Assembly (NCBI RefSeq): GCF_009687865.1
Contig: NZ_BLAE01000065.1
Span: 1-64,000, forward strand
Length of the DNA: 64,000 nucleotides
Reading direction: 5' to 3'
From: Acrocarpospora macrocephala
Lineage (GTDB): Bacteria > Actinomycetota > Actinomycetes > Streptosporangiales > Streptosporangiaceae
Position 1 is the stretch's first letter. Every line of letters begins with the position of its first letter. The notes under the pieces were generated by a model. It did no database searches. It worked only from the letters and a program-made list of their open reading frames with translations, and was not told the DNA's origin. Both the position numbers and the translations under genes were made by a program. Below are positions 37,348 to 45,415 of this stretch, in pieces.

Positions 37348-38375
37348 CCGGAGAGCCTTCGCCACGACCGGCTCAGCCACGCCTCATACCGGGACCCGGA
37401 CGGCTTGTCCACCACCAGGCAGAGCGGCTCGATGACACGCCCCCGCCCCCCGGCCAGGCCGCCGTGCAGGGTGGTGAGATTGTGCCCCACCAGCAGGTCG
37501 AACCGCTCCCCCGGCACCTGGACCTCGTAACGCGCGCGGAACTCCGGCCAGGTCAGGCCCATCGCCAGCGAGGTGACATTGCAGAACACCCGGGTGACCT
37601 CGCCGGCGCAGCCGCGGCACGGGCAGGTGCCGCTCAGGGTGTGCAGCAGCGGGAAGCGCTCCTTCATCTCCGCCGCGACCGTCCGCTCGCAGTGCAGCAG
37701 CGGCACGGCCAGCAGGGCCGTCTCGGTCAGCCCCAGCATGCCGCCGACCGTGGGATAGGAGAAGGAGTGCGTCAGGCCGGCGTCCAGCGCCCGCCTGAGG
37801 TTGTCGCCCAGCCAGCGCGCGGTGCTGGGCACGTCCGGGTTGCCGATGAAACGGGCGGACTTCACGTCTTCGAGGATGCGCAGCCAGTCGTAGTACGTGG
37901 TCACGCTCAAGGCCTCGCCGGGGTCGGCGATGAAGATCCCTTGATACATCTTGTGCGCATGCGTGGTGGTGTACCCGGAGCTGGAGAAGGTACGCCAGGC
38001 GGGGTCCCAGTCCGGCTCGTCCAGGACGCTCGGGGTGAGATACGAGGCGTGCTGGCCGTCGTGGTGCGGCAGCAGCGAGCGGCACGAGAACGGCTCGGGC
38101 ACGGGGGTCGCCTGGGCGGCGTCGATCTCCAGGCCCAGGTCGTCGGGCGCGCCCGCGCGGATCAGCTCGGTCCGCAGTTCGGCCGCGACCCGATGCGCCA
38201 GCCGGCGGCTGGCGTCGCCGTCGAGCCGGAGCATCCCGATCTTGAAGACGACGAAGCCGTAGCGCTCAAGGCCCGCGACCGCGTTCTCGGCCACGACCGG
38301 AGCCGTCTCCGGCCAGAATTCCTCGTGTTTCATCAGCGAGCAGTCGATCAACTGCTCCATCAGGGGAAATCTCAT
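37344..38375 (-). CDS. Putative Fe(II)/2-oxoglutarate-dependent oxygenase (TauD-like)
   Basis: 343 residues. LLPHHDGQHASYL gives a candidate H-x-D pair (His104, Asp106). GHNLTTLHGGLAGGRGRV near the C-terminus gives the distal His304 and a 2OG-binding Arg (311 or 313), the spacing seen in the TauD/clavaminate-synthase superfamily. An unusual CPCRGC cluster (about residues 250-255) is not part of the family core and could bind a metal. Presumably hydroxylates or desaturates an intermediate. Follows the CmoA-like gene after 11 bases. No named homologue recognised. Confidence 0.6.
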   Translation of the reverse strand: MRFPLMEQLIDCSLMKHEEFWPETAPVVAENAVAGLERYGFVVFKIGMLRLDGDASRRLAHRVAAELRTELIRAGAPDDLGLEIDAAQATPVPEPFSCRSLLPHHDGQHASYLTPSVLDEPDWDPAWRTFSSSGYTTTHAHKMYQGIFIADPGEALSVTTYYDWLRILEDVKSARFIGNPDVPSTARWLGDNLRRALDAGLTHSFSYPTVGGMLGLTETALLAVPLLHCERTVAAEMKERFPLLHTLSGTCPCRGCAGEVTRVFCNVTSLAMGLTWPEFRARYEVQVPGERFDLLVGHNLTTLHGGLAGGRGRVIEPLCLVVDKPSGSRYEAWLSRSWRRLSG

Positions 38376-38386
38376 CGTTCTGCTTT

Positions 38387-39112
38387 CTATTTGACTGCGA
38401 GGAATCCCTCGAAACAGACGTATTTCTGCACGGAGACCACCTGGCCGAACCCGGCGGCACGCAGCGAGGCGATGTTCTCCTCGCTGGTCAGCGGCGCGAG
38501 CACACCTTTGAGGCTGCGCGACTTCCCCAGCACCTCATCCGGCGTGTACCCATTGCTCAATTTGAAATCCTGATAAATCTGCTGCGCCAAATCCTGGAAC
38601 ATCGGGCTGGCCGAGCGGACCTTCTCGTAGACGACGACGGCGCCACCCGGAAGCAGCGCGGAGTAAAGGCCGGCCAGCAGCCGCTGCCGCTGATCGGGGC
38701 GGAGGAACTGGAGCGTGTAGTAGATCGCGGCGAAATCGAATCCCTCGAACTCCAGGGCGGTGGCGTCGGCCTCGATGATTTCGATTTCCGGATTCCGCGC
38801 GCAGCGCAGCCGCGCTTCCTCCGCCATCCGGGGTTCGACGTCCACGGCCAGGAATCGCACGTCCTTGCCGTGGTGCCGCCGGGCGAGCGCGCGGATCAGG
38901 GTGCCGGTCGAGCAGCCGATCTCGTAGACGACCCCGCCAGGCCTGACGAAGAACTCGGAGAGCTGGGCCACCAGTTCGTGCCCGTCCCGGTAGTACGGAA
39001 TGCTTTTGTCGGCGTGAATGTCGAAGGTGTCGCAGACATCGCCCGCGAAAGTCCACCTCCCGTGCGGGCTGACAATGCCGTCGCCGACCGCCGTGCCATG
39101 GAACAAGTTCAT
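38387..39112 (-). CDS. CmoA-like SAM enzyme (possible carboxy-SAM synthase)
   Basis: 241 residues. Class I methyltransferase fold with VVYEIGCSTGTLIRAL (motif I), AVDVEPRM, then YYTLQFLRPDQRQRLLAGLY and YEKV, which closely follow CmoA (FTLQFLEPSERQALL...SEKF). The C-terminal half keeps QDFKLSNGYTPDEVLGKSR, aligning with CmoA HDFKRANGY...QKR; Arg199 here corresponds to Arg199 of E. coli CmoA, which binds the carboxylate of carboxy-SAM. No CmoB gene is in the window. It may supply carboxy-SAM for a carboxymethyl transfer in the pathway, or be a diverged methyltransferase. First gene of its operon; probably leaderless under P2 minus. Confidence 0.72.
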   Translation of the reverse strand: MNLFHGTAVGDGIVSPHGRWTFAGDVCDTFDIHADKSIPYYRDGHELVAQLSEFFVRPGGVVYEIGCSTGTLIRALARRHHGKDVRFLAVDVEPRMAEEARLRCARNPEIEIIEADATALEFEGFDFAAIYYTLQFLRPDQRQRLLAGLYSALLPGGAVVVYEKVRSASPMFQDLAQQIYQDFKLSNGYTPDEVLGKSRSLKGVLAPLTSEENIASLRAAGFGQVVSVQKYVCFEGFLAVK

Positions 39113-39117
39113 AGTTC

Positions 39118-39155
39118 ATGAAACGTCGCCGGGCGCATCGCGCACAGATCCACTC
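39118..39155 (-). promoter_or_regulatory. Cluster promoter P2-minus
   Basis: On the minus strand GAGTGGATCTGTG (39155-39143) differs from the P1 box at two positions. It is followed after 19 bases by TTTCAT (39123-39118). The implied start of transcription falls at or next to the ATG of the CmoA-like gene (39112), suggesting a leaderless mRNA. Confidence 0.62.
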
Positions 39156-39174
39156 GGAATGCGCATTGACCCGC

Positions 39175-39212
39175 AAGTGGTCCGATCAGGGGGTCCACTC
39201 TGGCCCTTCGTT
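39175..39212 (+). promoter_or_regulatory. Cluster promoter P2-plus
   Basis: AAGTGGTCCGATC (39175-39187) followed after 19 bases by TTCGTT (39207-39212). A second similar box, AAGTGGCCCTGGG, lies at 39220-39232. They face the small secreted-protein gene at 39317 and are divergent from P2-minus. Confidence 0.5.
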
Positions 39213-39316
39213 TTACCGCAAGTGGCCCTGGGCGGTGCGGCCAGGAAAGGGTCCCATGGATTTCGCAAGTCGCGTCGGACGCCCGGCGCGAAAGAAATCA
39301 TCCTTGGAGGAAGTCA

Positions 39317-39592
39317 ATGGCTTCAGAAAGCGCCGCGCACACCCGCGGGCGTGCGCTGGTCCTGCTGGCCGGGATCGGGGTGGCCGTCGCCGCCTTCCTG
39401 GCCAGCGGTGCCGCGGACGCCCGCGTCGGGGCCCTGCCCCGGTGCGGCACCGAGCTGCCCATTCCCGGGCACCCGGGCGAGACGTACGAGGTGCTCTGCC
39501 CGATCGAAGGTCCGCCGCCGCAGGACGAGGTTCCGTACGACTTCCAGGAGCCAGACCCGAACTGGCCCTGGCCCGGACCTCTCCACCCCTGA
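39317..39592 (+). CDS. Small secreted protein of the cluster
   Basis: 91 residues: a basic N-terminus, a hydrophobic signal segment (RALVLLAGIGVAVAAFLASG) with likely cleavage after AADA, and a 50-odd residue mature part with two Cys (RCGTELP and VLCPIE) and a Pro/Trp/acidic tail PNWPWPGPLHP. GGAGGAA precedes the ATG. No family recognised. Monocistronic, under a promoter of the cluster type, followed by a strong terminator. Could be an immunity or carrier protein; a peptide precursor role is possible but unsupported. Confidence 0.65.
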   Translation: MASESAAHTRGRALVLLAGIGVAVAAFLASGAADARVGALPRCGTELPIPGHPGETYEVLCPIEGPPPQDEVPYDFQEPDPNWPWPGPLHP

Positions 39593-39601
39593 TCGGTTGG
39601 A

Positions 39602-39636
39602 CGCTCCTGGGGATGCCCCGCGCATCTCCAGGAGCG
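39602..39636. terminator. Strong bidirectional terminator hairpin
   Basis: CGCTCCTGG pairs with CCAGGAGCG, and within it GATGC pairs with GCATC around a CCCGC loop, with a single mismatch between the two stems. It fills the 48-base gap between the convergent small secreted protein and BTAD regulator genes. Confidence 0.8.
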
Positions 39637-39640
39637 GGCG

Positions 39641-42600
39641 TCACCGGACGGTGAGCGGCCGCGGCGATCCGCCGACCCGGCGCAGGCTCGCCGCGACGGC
39701 GTTCTGGAGGGGCGGGGCCCCGCAGCGGGCGGCCAGCTCCAGCGCGGCCTCCAAACGGGTCCGCGCGTCCGCGAGTCGGCCGGCGCGCAGCAGTGCCTCG
39801 CCGAAGGCGCGCAGCGACTTGGCCTGCTCCAGGTTGGCCTGGGTGGGGTCCAGCAGGCGGACGGACTCGGCGAGCATGTCCAGCCGGCGCGGGCCGGATT
39901 CGACCGAGGCGGCGAACCGCAGCGCCCGGCCGACGGCCCGCGGGGTGCCCCACGCGGTCGCGACGGCCAGCATCTCCCCGGCGGCCTCGCGCGCCTCCTC
40001 GCCCCGCCCGAGCAGGGCCAGGCAGCGGACCAGCGGCGCGCGCCAGTCCGAGACCAGCGGGTTGACCAGCGGTTTCCAGCCGCACTCGTCCCGGGTGGCC
40101 AGCACCGTCTCGAAGGCCCGCCGGGTCTGGCCCAGGGCCAGGTGCACGGTGATCTCGCCTGGGGCGTACAGCACCGCGGTGACGCCGGCGACGTGCCGGG
40201 ACCTGACCTGCTTGAGCACCTCGGCGGCCTCCTCGACCTCGCCGCGGGCCACCAGCGTCTTCAGCAGCGCGTTGGCGATGAACGGCTCGCCGATTCCGCC
40301 GGGCTCGCCCTGGCAGCCCTCCCACGACTGGCGCGCGTCGGCGAGCGCCTCGGTCAGGCGGCCGAGGGCGTACATGATCTCCGCGCGGTAGAAGAGGGAG
40401 GGGGTGATGCCGCGCGGGGAGCCGGTGCGGCGGCTGTGCGCGAGCGCCGCCTCCACTGACGGGAGCAGCGCGGGCGAGTCGCACGGGAGCAGGGCGTACC
40501 AGGCGCAGGTCAGCGGCGGCTCGGCCAGCGGATGGCCGATCAGACGGTCGCCCGCGATGACGTTCAGCCCTCGCCGCTCGGCCGCCTCCCGCCGGTTCTG
40601 GTGCGTGTCGTGCAGGGCGAGGCCTGCTTCGAGGATGAGCCCGCCGATGGACGTGCCGGGCGGCTCGGCCGCGTAGCCGTCGATCAGCGCGACCAGGTCG
40701 GAACCGTAGCGGGTGCCGTAGGCCACCATCGCGGCACAGCCCTGCAGCGCCTGCCTGGCATCCGCGGACATGCTCAGGTCGCGTTCCAGGGATGCCTGGC
40801 AGACGCGAGCCGCCTCCCTGGGGCGGCTGGTCAGCCAGAGCGTGCTGGCGAGCCCGTGGGAGATCCGCGCCCGCGCCTCGGGGTCGGGTTCCCTGGCCAG
40901 CGCCTCCGACAGCCGCTCGATGGCGGGCCCGGTGCCCACCAGCGCCTCGGCCATGCCGAGCCGGGCCAGGATCCCGGGCCGCCGGTCCCCGAGATCCTCC
41001 GCCAGGGCCCGGCGCAGGAAGTCCACCGCGCAGGTCACCGAGCCGCGGGCCAGGCTGAGGTCGGCCGCCTGGGTGAGCACCCCGACCGGGTCGGGCGCGC
41101 CGGCGCCGGGCGGGACCTTGAGCAGGTGGGTGGCGGCGGTGATCGGATCCTGGCCGCGGCCGGCCGTCTCGGTGGCGCGCAGGTGCAGGTCGGTGCGGAG
41201 CGCCATCGGGATGGCGTCGTAGACCGCGGTGCGGATCAGCGGATGGTCGAAGGCGAATCTGGCGGGGACGCCGTCGGCGACGATCAGCTGGCTGGACAGC
41301 AGCGGGACCAGCGCGTCCATGGCCTCGCGGGGGGAGATCCCGGCGATCTGGGCCAGCCAGTCGCTGCCGGCCGCCTCGCGGAGCACGGCCAGGATCCGGG
41401 CCACGTCCACGGCGGCGGGCGGCAGGTGGCGGAGCTGCTGGGCGACGAACCTGGTCACGCCCGCCGGCAGAGTCCTGCGCGCGTCGCCGCCGGAGGCCGC
41501 GAGTTCCCGCATCAGGAACGGGTTTCCGCGGCTCATTGCGTGGCACCGGCCGGCCAGCTCCGGGTCCGGCTCGGCGTCGATCGCCTCGGCCAGCAGTTCG
41601 GCGCAGCCGTCCCGGCTGAGCGGCCGCAGCACCCGGATGGTCGCGTGCGGCAGGCCGGCGATGGCCGAGGTCAGGTGGCCGATGCGGTCGTGGCCTGGCC
41701 GGAGGGCGAGGACGAGCACCACCGGCAGCGCGTCGAGGCGGGCGGCCAGGAAGGCCGCGAACCGCACCGAGGGCGTGTCCGCCCAGTGCAGGTCGTCCAG
41801 CACGATCACCAGCGGGTGGTCCGCCGCCAGCCCGGCGGTGCGCCGGTAGAGCGAGCTGAGGACGCGGTACTCGCCATCCGGCGTGGCGGGGACGTCGTCC
41901 ACCTCGGTGTGGCCGGGGAAGAGCTGCCGGGCACACGCCCACGCGTAGTCGGGCTCCAGGTCGGTGCCGCGGGCCGCGGCCAGCGGCCAGCCCAGCGCGG
42001 CGGCCCGCTTCCTGGCGTGGTTGAGCACGCTGGTCTTCCCGATCCCCGCCGGTCCTTCGAAGATCAGAACCTGTCCGGTACGGGTGGCCGCCGCGTGATC
42101 GAGCGCCTGGTCGATGAGGCTCGTCTCGGCGTCCCTTTCGATCAGGGCGGGGCCCGCGAGCCGTCCGGACCGCTCGGGTACGGGCGCGCGATCCAGGGCC
42201 GGGTCCTGGCGCAGGATCGCCGCCTCCAGGTCGCGCAGCGGCGCGCCGGGGTCGATGCCGAGGTCCTCGCGCAGCCGGTCGCGCAACCGGCGGAAGACGG
42301 CCAGGGCGTCGGCCTGCCTGCCGCTGCGGTACAGGGCGATCATGAGCTGCCCGTGCAGGTCCTCGTCGAACGGGTACAGCTCCGCCAGGCCCGGGAGTTC
42401 CGGCACCAGCGAGGCGTGCTGGCCGAGTTGCAGCCGGCATTCCACGGCCGCCCGCTCCGCCGCTCGCCGCATCCGCTCCAGCCGGTCCGCCTCCCGGGCG
42501 AACCATGACAGGCCGGACACGTCGGCGAGGGGCTGTCCCCGCCACAGGCCCTCCGCCCGCTCCAGGGTGGCCAGCCGTTCCACCGGTTCTGCGGTGTGCC

Positions 42601-42922
42601 TGGCCCGCTCGATCAGCTGCTCCGCCTGGCTCAGATCGGTCCCCCACCCGGTGAGCACGTATCCCGGGGGGCGCGCGAGGATCTCCCCGCGCGCCCCGAG
42701 CAGGCGCCGCAGGGACGACACGTGCCGCTGCAGCGAGTTCGCCGCGGTGGCGGGGGGTTCGCCGTCCCACACCGCGTCGATCAGCTGCTCTGCGCCGACC
42801 ACCTCGCCCGGCCGCAGCGCCAGCCGGGCCAGCACGGCCTTGCGCCGCAGACCCGGCAGCGGCATGGCCACGCCGTCCACCGTCACATCCACCGGACCCA
42901 GCAGCCGCACCAGGACTGACAT
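39641..42922 (-). CDS. AfsR/SARP-like BTAD transcriptional activator with ATPase domain
   Basis: 1093 residues: an OmpR-like winged helix (about 1-90), the BTAD helical domain (about 95-240), an AAA/AfsR-type ATPase with Walker A EGPAGIGKTS (about 289-298) and Walker B VIVLDDLHWAD, and a long TPR-like C-terminal half. Large SARPs of this plan are pathway activators that bind direct repeats overlapping -35 regions. Start at ATG 42922; a GTG four codons earlier is possible. Central in the biosynthetic cluster and likely its activator. Repeats near its own promoter hint at autoregulation. Confidence 0.88.
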   Translation of the reverse strand: MSVLVRLLGPVDVTVDGVAMPLPGLRRKAVLARLALRPGEVVGAEQLIDAVWDGEPPATAANSLQRHVSSLRRLLGARGEILARPPGYVLTGWGTDLSQAEQLIERARHTAEPVERLATLERAEGLWRGQPLADVSGLSWFAREADRLERMRRAAERAAVECRLQLGQHASLVPELPGLAELYPFDEDLHGQLMIALYRSGRQADALAVFRRLRDRLREDLGIDPGAPLRDLEAAILRQDPALDRAPVPERSGRLAGPALIERDAETSLIDQALDHAAATRTGQVLIFEGPAGIGKTSVLNHARKRAAALGWPLAAARGTDLEPDYAWACARQLFPGHTEVDDVPATPDGEYRVLSSLYRRTAGLAADHPLVIVLDDLHWADTPSVRFAAFLAARLDALPVVLVLALRPGHDRIGHLTSAIAGLPHATIRVLRPLSRDGCAELLAEAIDAEPDPELAGRCHAMSRGNPFLMRELAASGGDARRTLPAGVTRFVAQQLRHLPPAAVDVARILAVLREAAGSDWLAQIAGISPREAMDALVPLLSSQLIVADGVPARFAFDHPLIRTAVYDAIPMALRTDLHLRATETAGRGQDPITAATHLLKVPPGAGAPDPVGVLTQAADLSLARGSVTCAVDFLRRALAEDLGDRRPGILARLGMAEALVGTGPAIERLSEALAREPDPEARARISHGLASTLWLTSRPREAARVCQASLERDLSMSADARQALQGCAAMVAYGTRYGSDLVALIDGYAAEPPGTSIGGLILEAGLALHDTHQNRREAAERRGLNVIAGDRLIGHPLAEPPLTCAWYALLPCDSPALLPSVEAALAHSRRTGSPRGITPSLFYRAEIMYALGRLTEALADARQSWEGCQGEPGGIGEPFIANALLKTLVARGEVEEAAEVLKQVRSRHVAGVTAVLYAPGEITVHLALGQTRRAFETVLATRDECGWKPLVNPLVSDWRAPLVRCLALLGRGEEAREAAGEMLAVATAWGTPRAVGRALRFAASVESGPRRLDMLAESVRLLDPTQANLEQAKSLRAFGEALLRAGRLADARTRLEAALELAARCGAPPLQNAVAASLRRVGGSPRPLTVR

Positions 42923-42944
42923 GAACAAGATCACCTACCGTACG

Positions 42945-43011
42945 GTTCCACGTCGCTGTGGGGCTCGCCTCTCTAAATGTGGCGTTCCATCCCGTTCCAG
43001 GTGGTGTTCCA
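42945..43011. repeat. TGGAAC repeats upstream of the BTAD gene
   Basis: On the minus strand TGGAAC occurs four times (plus-strand GTTCCA at 42945, 42984, 42994 and 43006). The last three are spaced 10 and 12 bases, about one helical turn, the spacing expected of SARP or similar direct-repeat sites. They lie in the 329-base region between the BTAD gene and acyltransferase 3. Confidence 0.5.
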
Positions 43012-43147
43012 GCGACTGCGGGAGGCCGTAGGAGTCGTCTGCGCGGGCACGACGCGTACCTTTTCGGCTTATGGGCGGGGCGCGGTTTCGGGCATGGCGA
43101 ATAGCCCGAATATGCCCCAGTTAAACGAATACCCGGCCTTCCTGATT

Positions 43148-43169
43148 TGGCGCTGACGTGGCGCTGACG
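43148..43169. repeat. Tandem 11-bp repeat upstream of acyltransferase 3
   Basis: TGGCGCTGACG occurs twice in direct tandem, an exact 11-base period as in SARP-bound direct repeats. It lies 82 bases before the plus-strand acyltransferase gene. A TTTAAT element at 43223-43228 is a plausible -10. A CAGTGGATC near 43198 resembles the cluster box but has the wrong spacing. Confidence 0.5.
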
Positions 43170-43251
43170 TCTGAAATAACACGCTTTTCCCGCGAATCAG
43201 TGGATCCGCCGCTGTGCGATGCTTTAATCCCGACAAGACAGGAAAGGCCCG

Positions 43252-44289
43252 ATGGGCGTTGAGCTTGTGGACCCGCTGAGCGACCCGGAACCCTCGGGAT
43301 GGCGCGATCTTCACCGGGACGAGGGGCTGACCGCGCCGTGGTCCTACGACGTGATCCGGGAGGCGGCCGGCTCGGCGCGGGCGGGCGTGCTGCCCGCCCT
43401 GCTTCACGACGACGGGCGGCCCTGCGGCATCGCGATCGGCCTCTACCTCGGGCTCGGCCGCGGCAGGCGGCCCCGGCCGCGCCGCGAGCCGGTCCTGCTC
43501 GACGTCCGGGTGCCGGGATACTCGCACGGCCCCGGCTGGCACTTCGCCTCCTGGGTCCCGCTGGAGCGCCGGCGCCTGCTGCTGCGCGACTACGAGCGGG
43601 CCGTCCTGGCCTGGCTGGGGAAGGGCTGCGCCGGTCTCGTCTACCGGGGCATGACCGCCGCCGACCTGCCCGTGGTGGCGCGCCGGGCGGCCTTCACCCA
43701 GGCCGCCGCCACGTCCGGGAGCATGCCCGTGACCTGGTCCTCGGCCGAGGAGTGGCTCGGCTCGCTGCGCGCGAGCCGCCGCAAGGACCTGCGCAGGCAG
43801 CGCCGCATCGTGGCGCGCTCGGAAGACCTGGAGGTGGAGATCGGGGCCGGGCGCGCCGACCTCGGGCCCGAGGAGCACGCGGAGATGGCGCGCCTGCACG
43901 ACGACCACGAGCTGCGGCTCAAGTCGATGTGGGAGCCGCACGTGCCGCTGCCCGCGAGCTACTTCGCCGCCCTGCACGGCCGCCCCGACGTGGTCACCGC
44001 GACCTACCGGGAACGCCAGGGGCGGCTGCTGGCCTTCGGCGCCCTGCTCGATCACCCCACCCATCCGAAGCTGGGCTCCTGGGCGGCGGTCGACCCCGGC
44101 GAAGGCGGCCGCAAGCACCTCTACTTCTACCACTACCTCCGCCTGATCGATCATGTGGCCGGCAGCGGCGGGCGGCGCGAGCTGTCCGCCGGTCAGGGCA
44201 TGTTCGAGGTCAAGGGTTCGCTTGGATTCCAGCCCGTGCCGATGTGGCGGGTGGTCGTGCCGCGATGGGCGGCGGGACGAACCGCATAG
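43252..44289 (+). CDS. FemAB/GNAT-like acyltransferase 3
   Basis: 345 residues. Middle basic motif AEEWLGSLRASRRKDLRRQR and C-terminal YFYHYLRLIDHVAGSGGRR then AGQGMFEVKGSLGF match the other three paralogues; a GNAT-type ARLHDDHELRLKSMW helix lies between. AGGAAAGG precedes the ATG. The gene is alone in its unit: 88 bases separate it from the epimerase, which has its own promoter P3. Confidence 0.75.
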   Translation: MGVELVDPLSDPEPSGWRDLHRDEGLTAPWSYDVIREAAGSARAGVLPALLHDDGRPCGIAIGLYLGLGRGRRPRPRREPVLLDVRVPGYSHGPGWHFASWVPLERRRLLLRDYERAVLAWLGKGCAGLVYRGMTAADLPVVARRAAFTQAAATSGSMPVTWSSAEEWLGSLRASRRKDLRRQRRIVARSEDLEVEIGAGRADLGPEEHAEMARLHDDHELRLKSMWEPHVPLPASYFAALHGRPDVVTATYRERQGRLLAFGALLDHPTHPKLGSWAAVDPGEGGRKHLYFYHYLRLIDHVAGSGGRRELSAGQGMFEVKGSLGFQPVPMWRVVVPRWAAGRTA

Positions 44290-44306
44290 TCCACTTTCTC
44301 CGCCGC

Positions 44307-44344
44307 AAGTGGTTCTGTGATCGCCCGGGAAGCGGGGATAGATT
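44307..44344 (+). promoter_or_regulatory. Cluster promoter P3
   Basis: AAGTGGTTCTGTG (44307-44319) followed after 19 bases by TAGATT (44339-44344). An inverted CCACTT at 44291-44296 pairs with AAGTGG across 10 bases, hinting at dimer binding. It drives the epimerase-to-ATP-grasp operon starting at 44378. Confidence 0.65.
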
Positions 44345-44377
44345 TCCGGCAAATCATCCCGGAACATTAATGGAGGC

Positions 44378-45388
44378 ATGGTGAAGAGTCCCGTTCTCAT
44401 CACGGGAGTGGCGGGGTTCCTGGGGAGCCATTTAGCCGACGCGCTGCTGGCGGAAGGGCATCAGGTGCGCGGCGTCGACAATCTGATGGGCGGCTACAAG
44501 GACAACGTTCCCGGCGCGGTGGATTTCCGGGTCGCCGACTGCCGCGAATCCGGGGCGTACGCCGATCTGCTGGCGGGGGTCGAGACCGTTTACCACTGCG
44601 CCGCCGCGCCGTACGAGGGGCTCAGCGTGTTCAGCCCCTTTCACGTGCACGAGCACACCTGCGGCGCCACCGTGGCGCTGCTGTCGGCCGCCGCCGCGGC
44701 GGGCGTGGGCCGTTTCGTGTTCTGCTCGTCGATGTCCAGGTACGGCGATGGCCGCCCGCCGTTCGCGGAGACCGACGAGCCCGCCCCCGTGACGCCGTAC
44801 GGGATCGCGAAGTACGCCGCCGAGCTCATGGTGCGATCGGTCTGCGAGGCGCACGGCATGGAGTTCAACATCGCCGTCCCGCACAACGTCATCGGCCCCC
44901 GGCAGCGTTACGACGATCCTTACCGCAACGTCGCCGCCATCATGATCAACCGCATACTGCGGGGAGAGCGCCCGGTGATCTACGGCGACGGCTCCCAGCT
45001 GCGCTGCTTCAGCTTCATCTCCGATGTCGTGTCGTGCCTGGCCCGGCTCGGCGCGGACGCCCGGGTGCGCGGCGAGGTCGTCAACGTCGGCCCGGACGAG
45101 GATCCGGTCTCCGTGCTCACCCTGGCCGAGACCCTCGCCGAGCTGATGGGGGTGCCCAACGATCCGATCTTCGTGCCGGCCCGGCCCCTTGAGGTCCACC
45201 ATGCCACCTGCGACTCCGGCAAGGCGCGCAGGCTGCTGGGCTACGAGACGGGGACCACGCTGCGGGACGGGCTGCTGAGCATGATCGATTGGATCTCGGC
45301 GCGCGGGCCGCGGGAGTTCGACTACGGCCTGGAGCTGGAGATCGTCTCGGCGCTCACGCCCAGAACCTGGACCGACCACCTGATCTGA
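44378..45388 (+). CDS. NAD-dependent sugar epimerase/dehydratase (extended SDR)
   Basis: 336 residues. The Rossmann motif is GVAGFLGSHLADAL, with a Ser-Met-Ser catalytic region CSSMSRYGDG and the Y-x-x-x-K pair in TPYGIAKYAAEL; HNVIGPRQRYDDPYRNV and FSFISDVV fit UDP-sugar 4-epimerase/dehydratase-type enzymes. It probably modifies an NDP-sugar for the glycosyltransferases of the cluster. GGAGG precedes the ATG closely; GTG at 44381 is an equally good start. First gene of a four-gene operon. Confidence 0.85.
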   Translation: MVKSPVLITGVAGFLGSHLADALLAEGHQVRGVDNLMGGYKDNVPGAVDFRVADCRESGAYADLLAGVETVYHCAAAPYEGLSVFSPFHVHEHTCGATVALLSAAAAAGVGRFVFCSSMSRYGDGRPPFAETDEPAPVTPYGIAKYAAELMVRSVCEAHGMEFNIAVPHNVIGPRQRYDDPYRNVAAIMINRILRGERPVIYGDGSQLRCFSFISDVVSCLARLGADARVRGEVVNVGPDEDPVSVLTLAETLAELMGVPNDPIFVPARPLEVHHATCDSGKARRLLGYETGTTLRDGLLSMIDWISARGPREFDYGLELEIVSALTPRTWTDHLI

Positions 45389-45415
45389 CCGCATCACAGA
45401 CCACTCGGAGTCCCC

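Noticed and set aside
39187-39199. GAGTGGACCCCCT on the minus strand as another cluster box
   Set aside because: No TNNNNT element at the required distance; probably chance or an auxiliary half site.
39317-39592. Small secreted protein as a graspetide-type RiPP precursor
   Set aside because: The ATP-grasps here look like CPSase/amino-acid-ligase types rather than RiPP macrocyclases, and a Sec-type signal peptide is unusual for such precursors.
43198-43228. CAGTGGATCCGCC before acyltransferase 3 as a seventh cluster promoter
   Set aside because: It matches the box only partly and the nearest -10-like TTTAAT is 12 bases away instead of 19.
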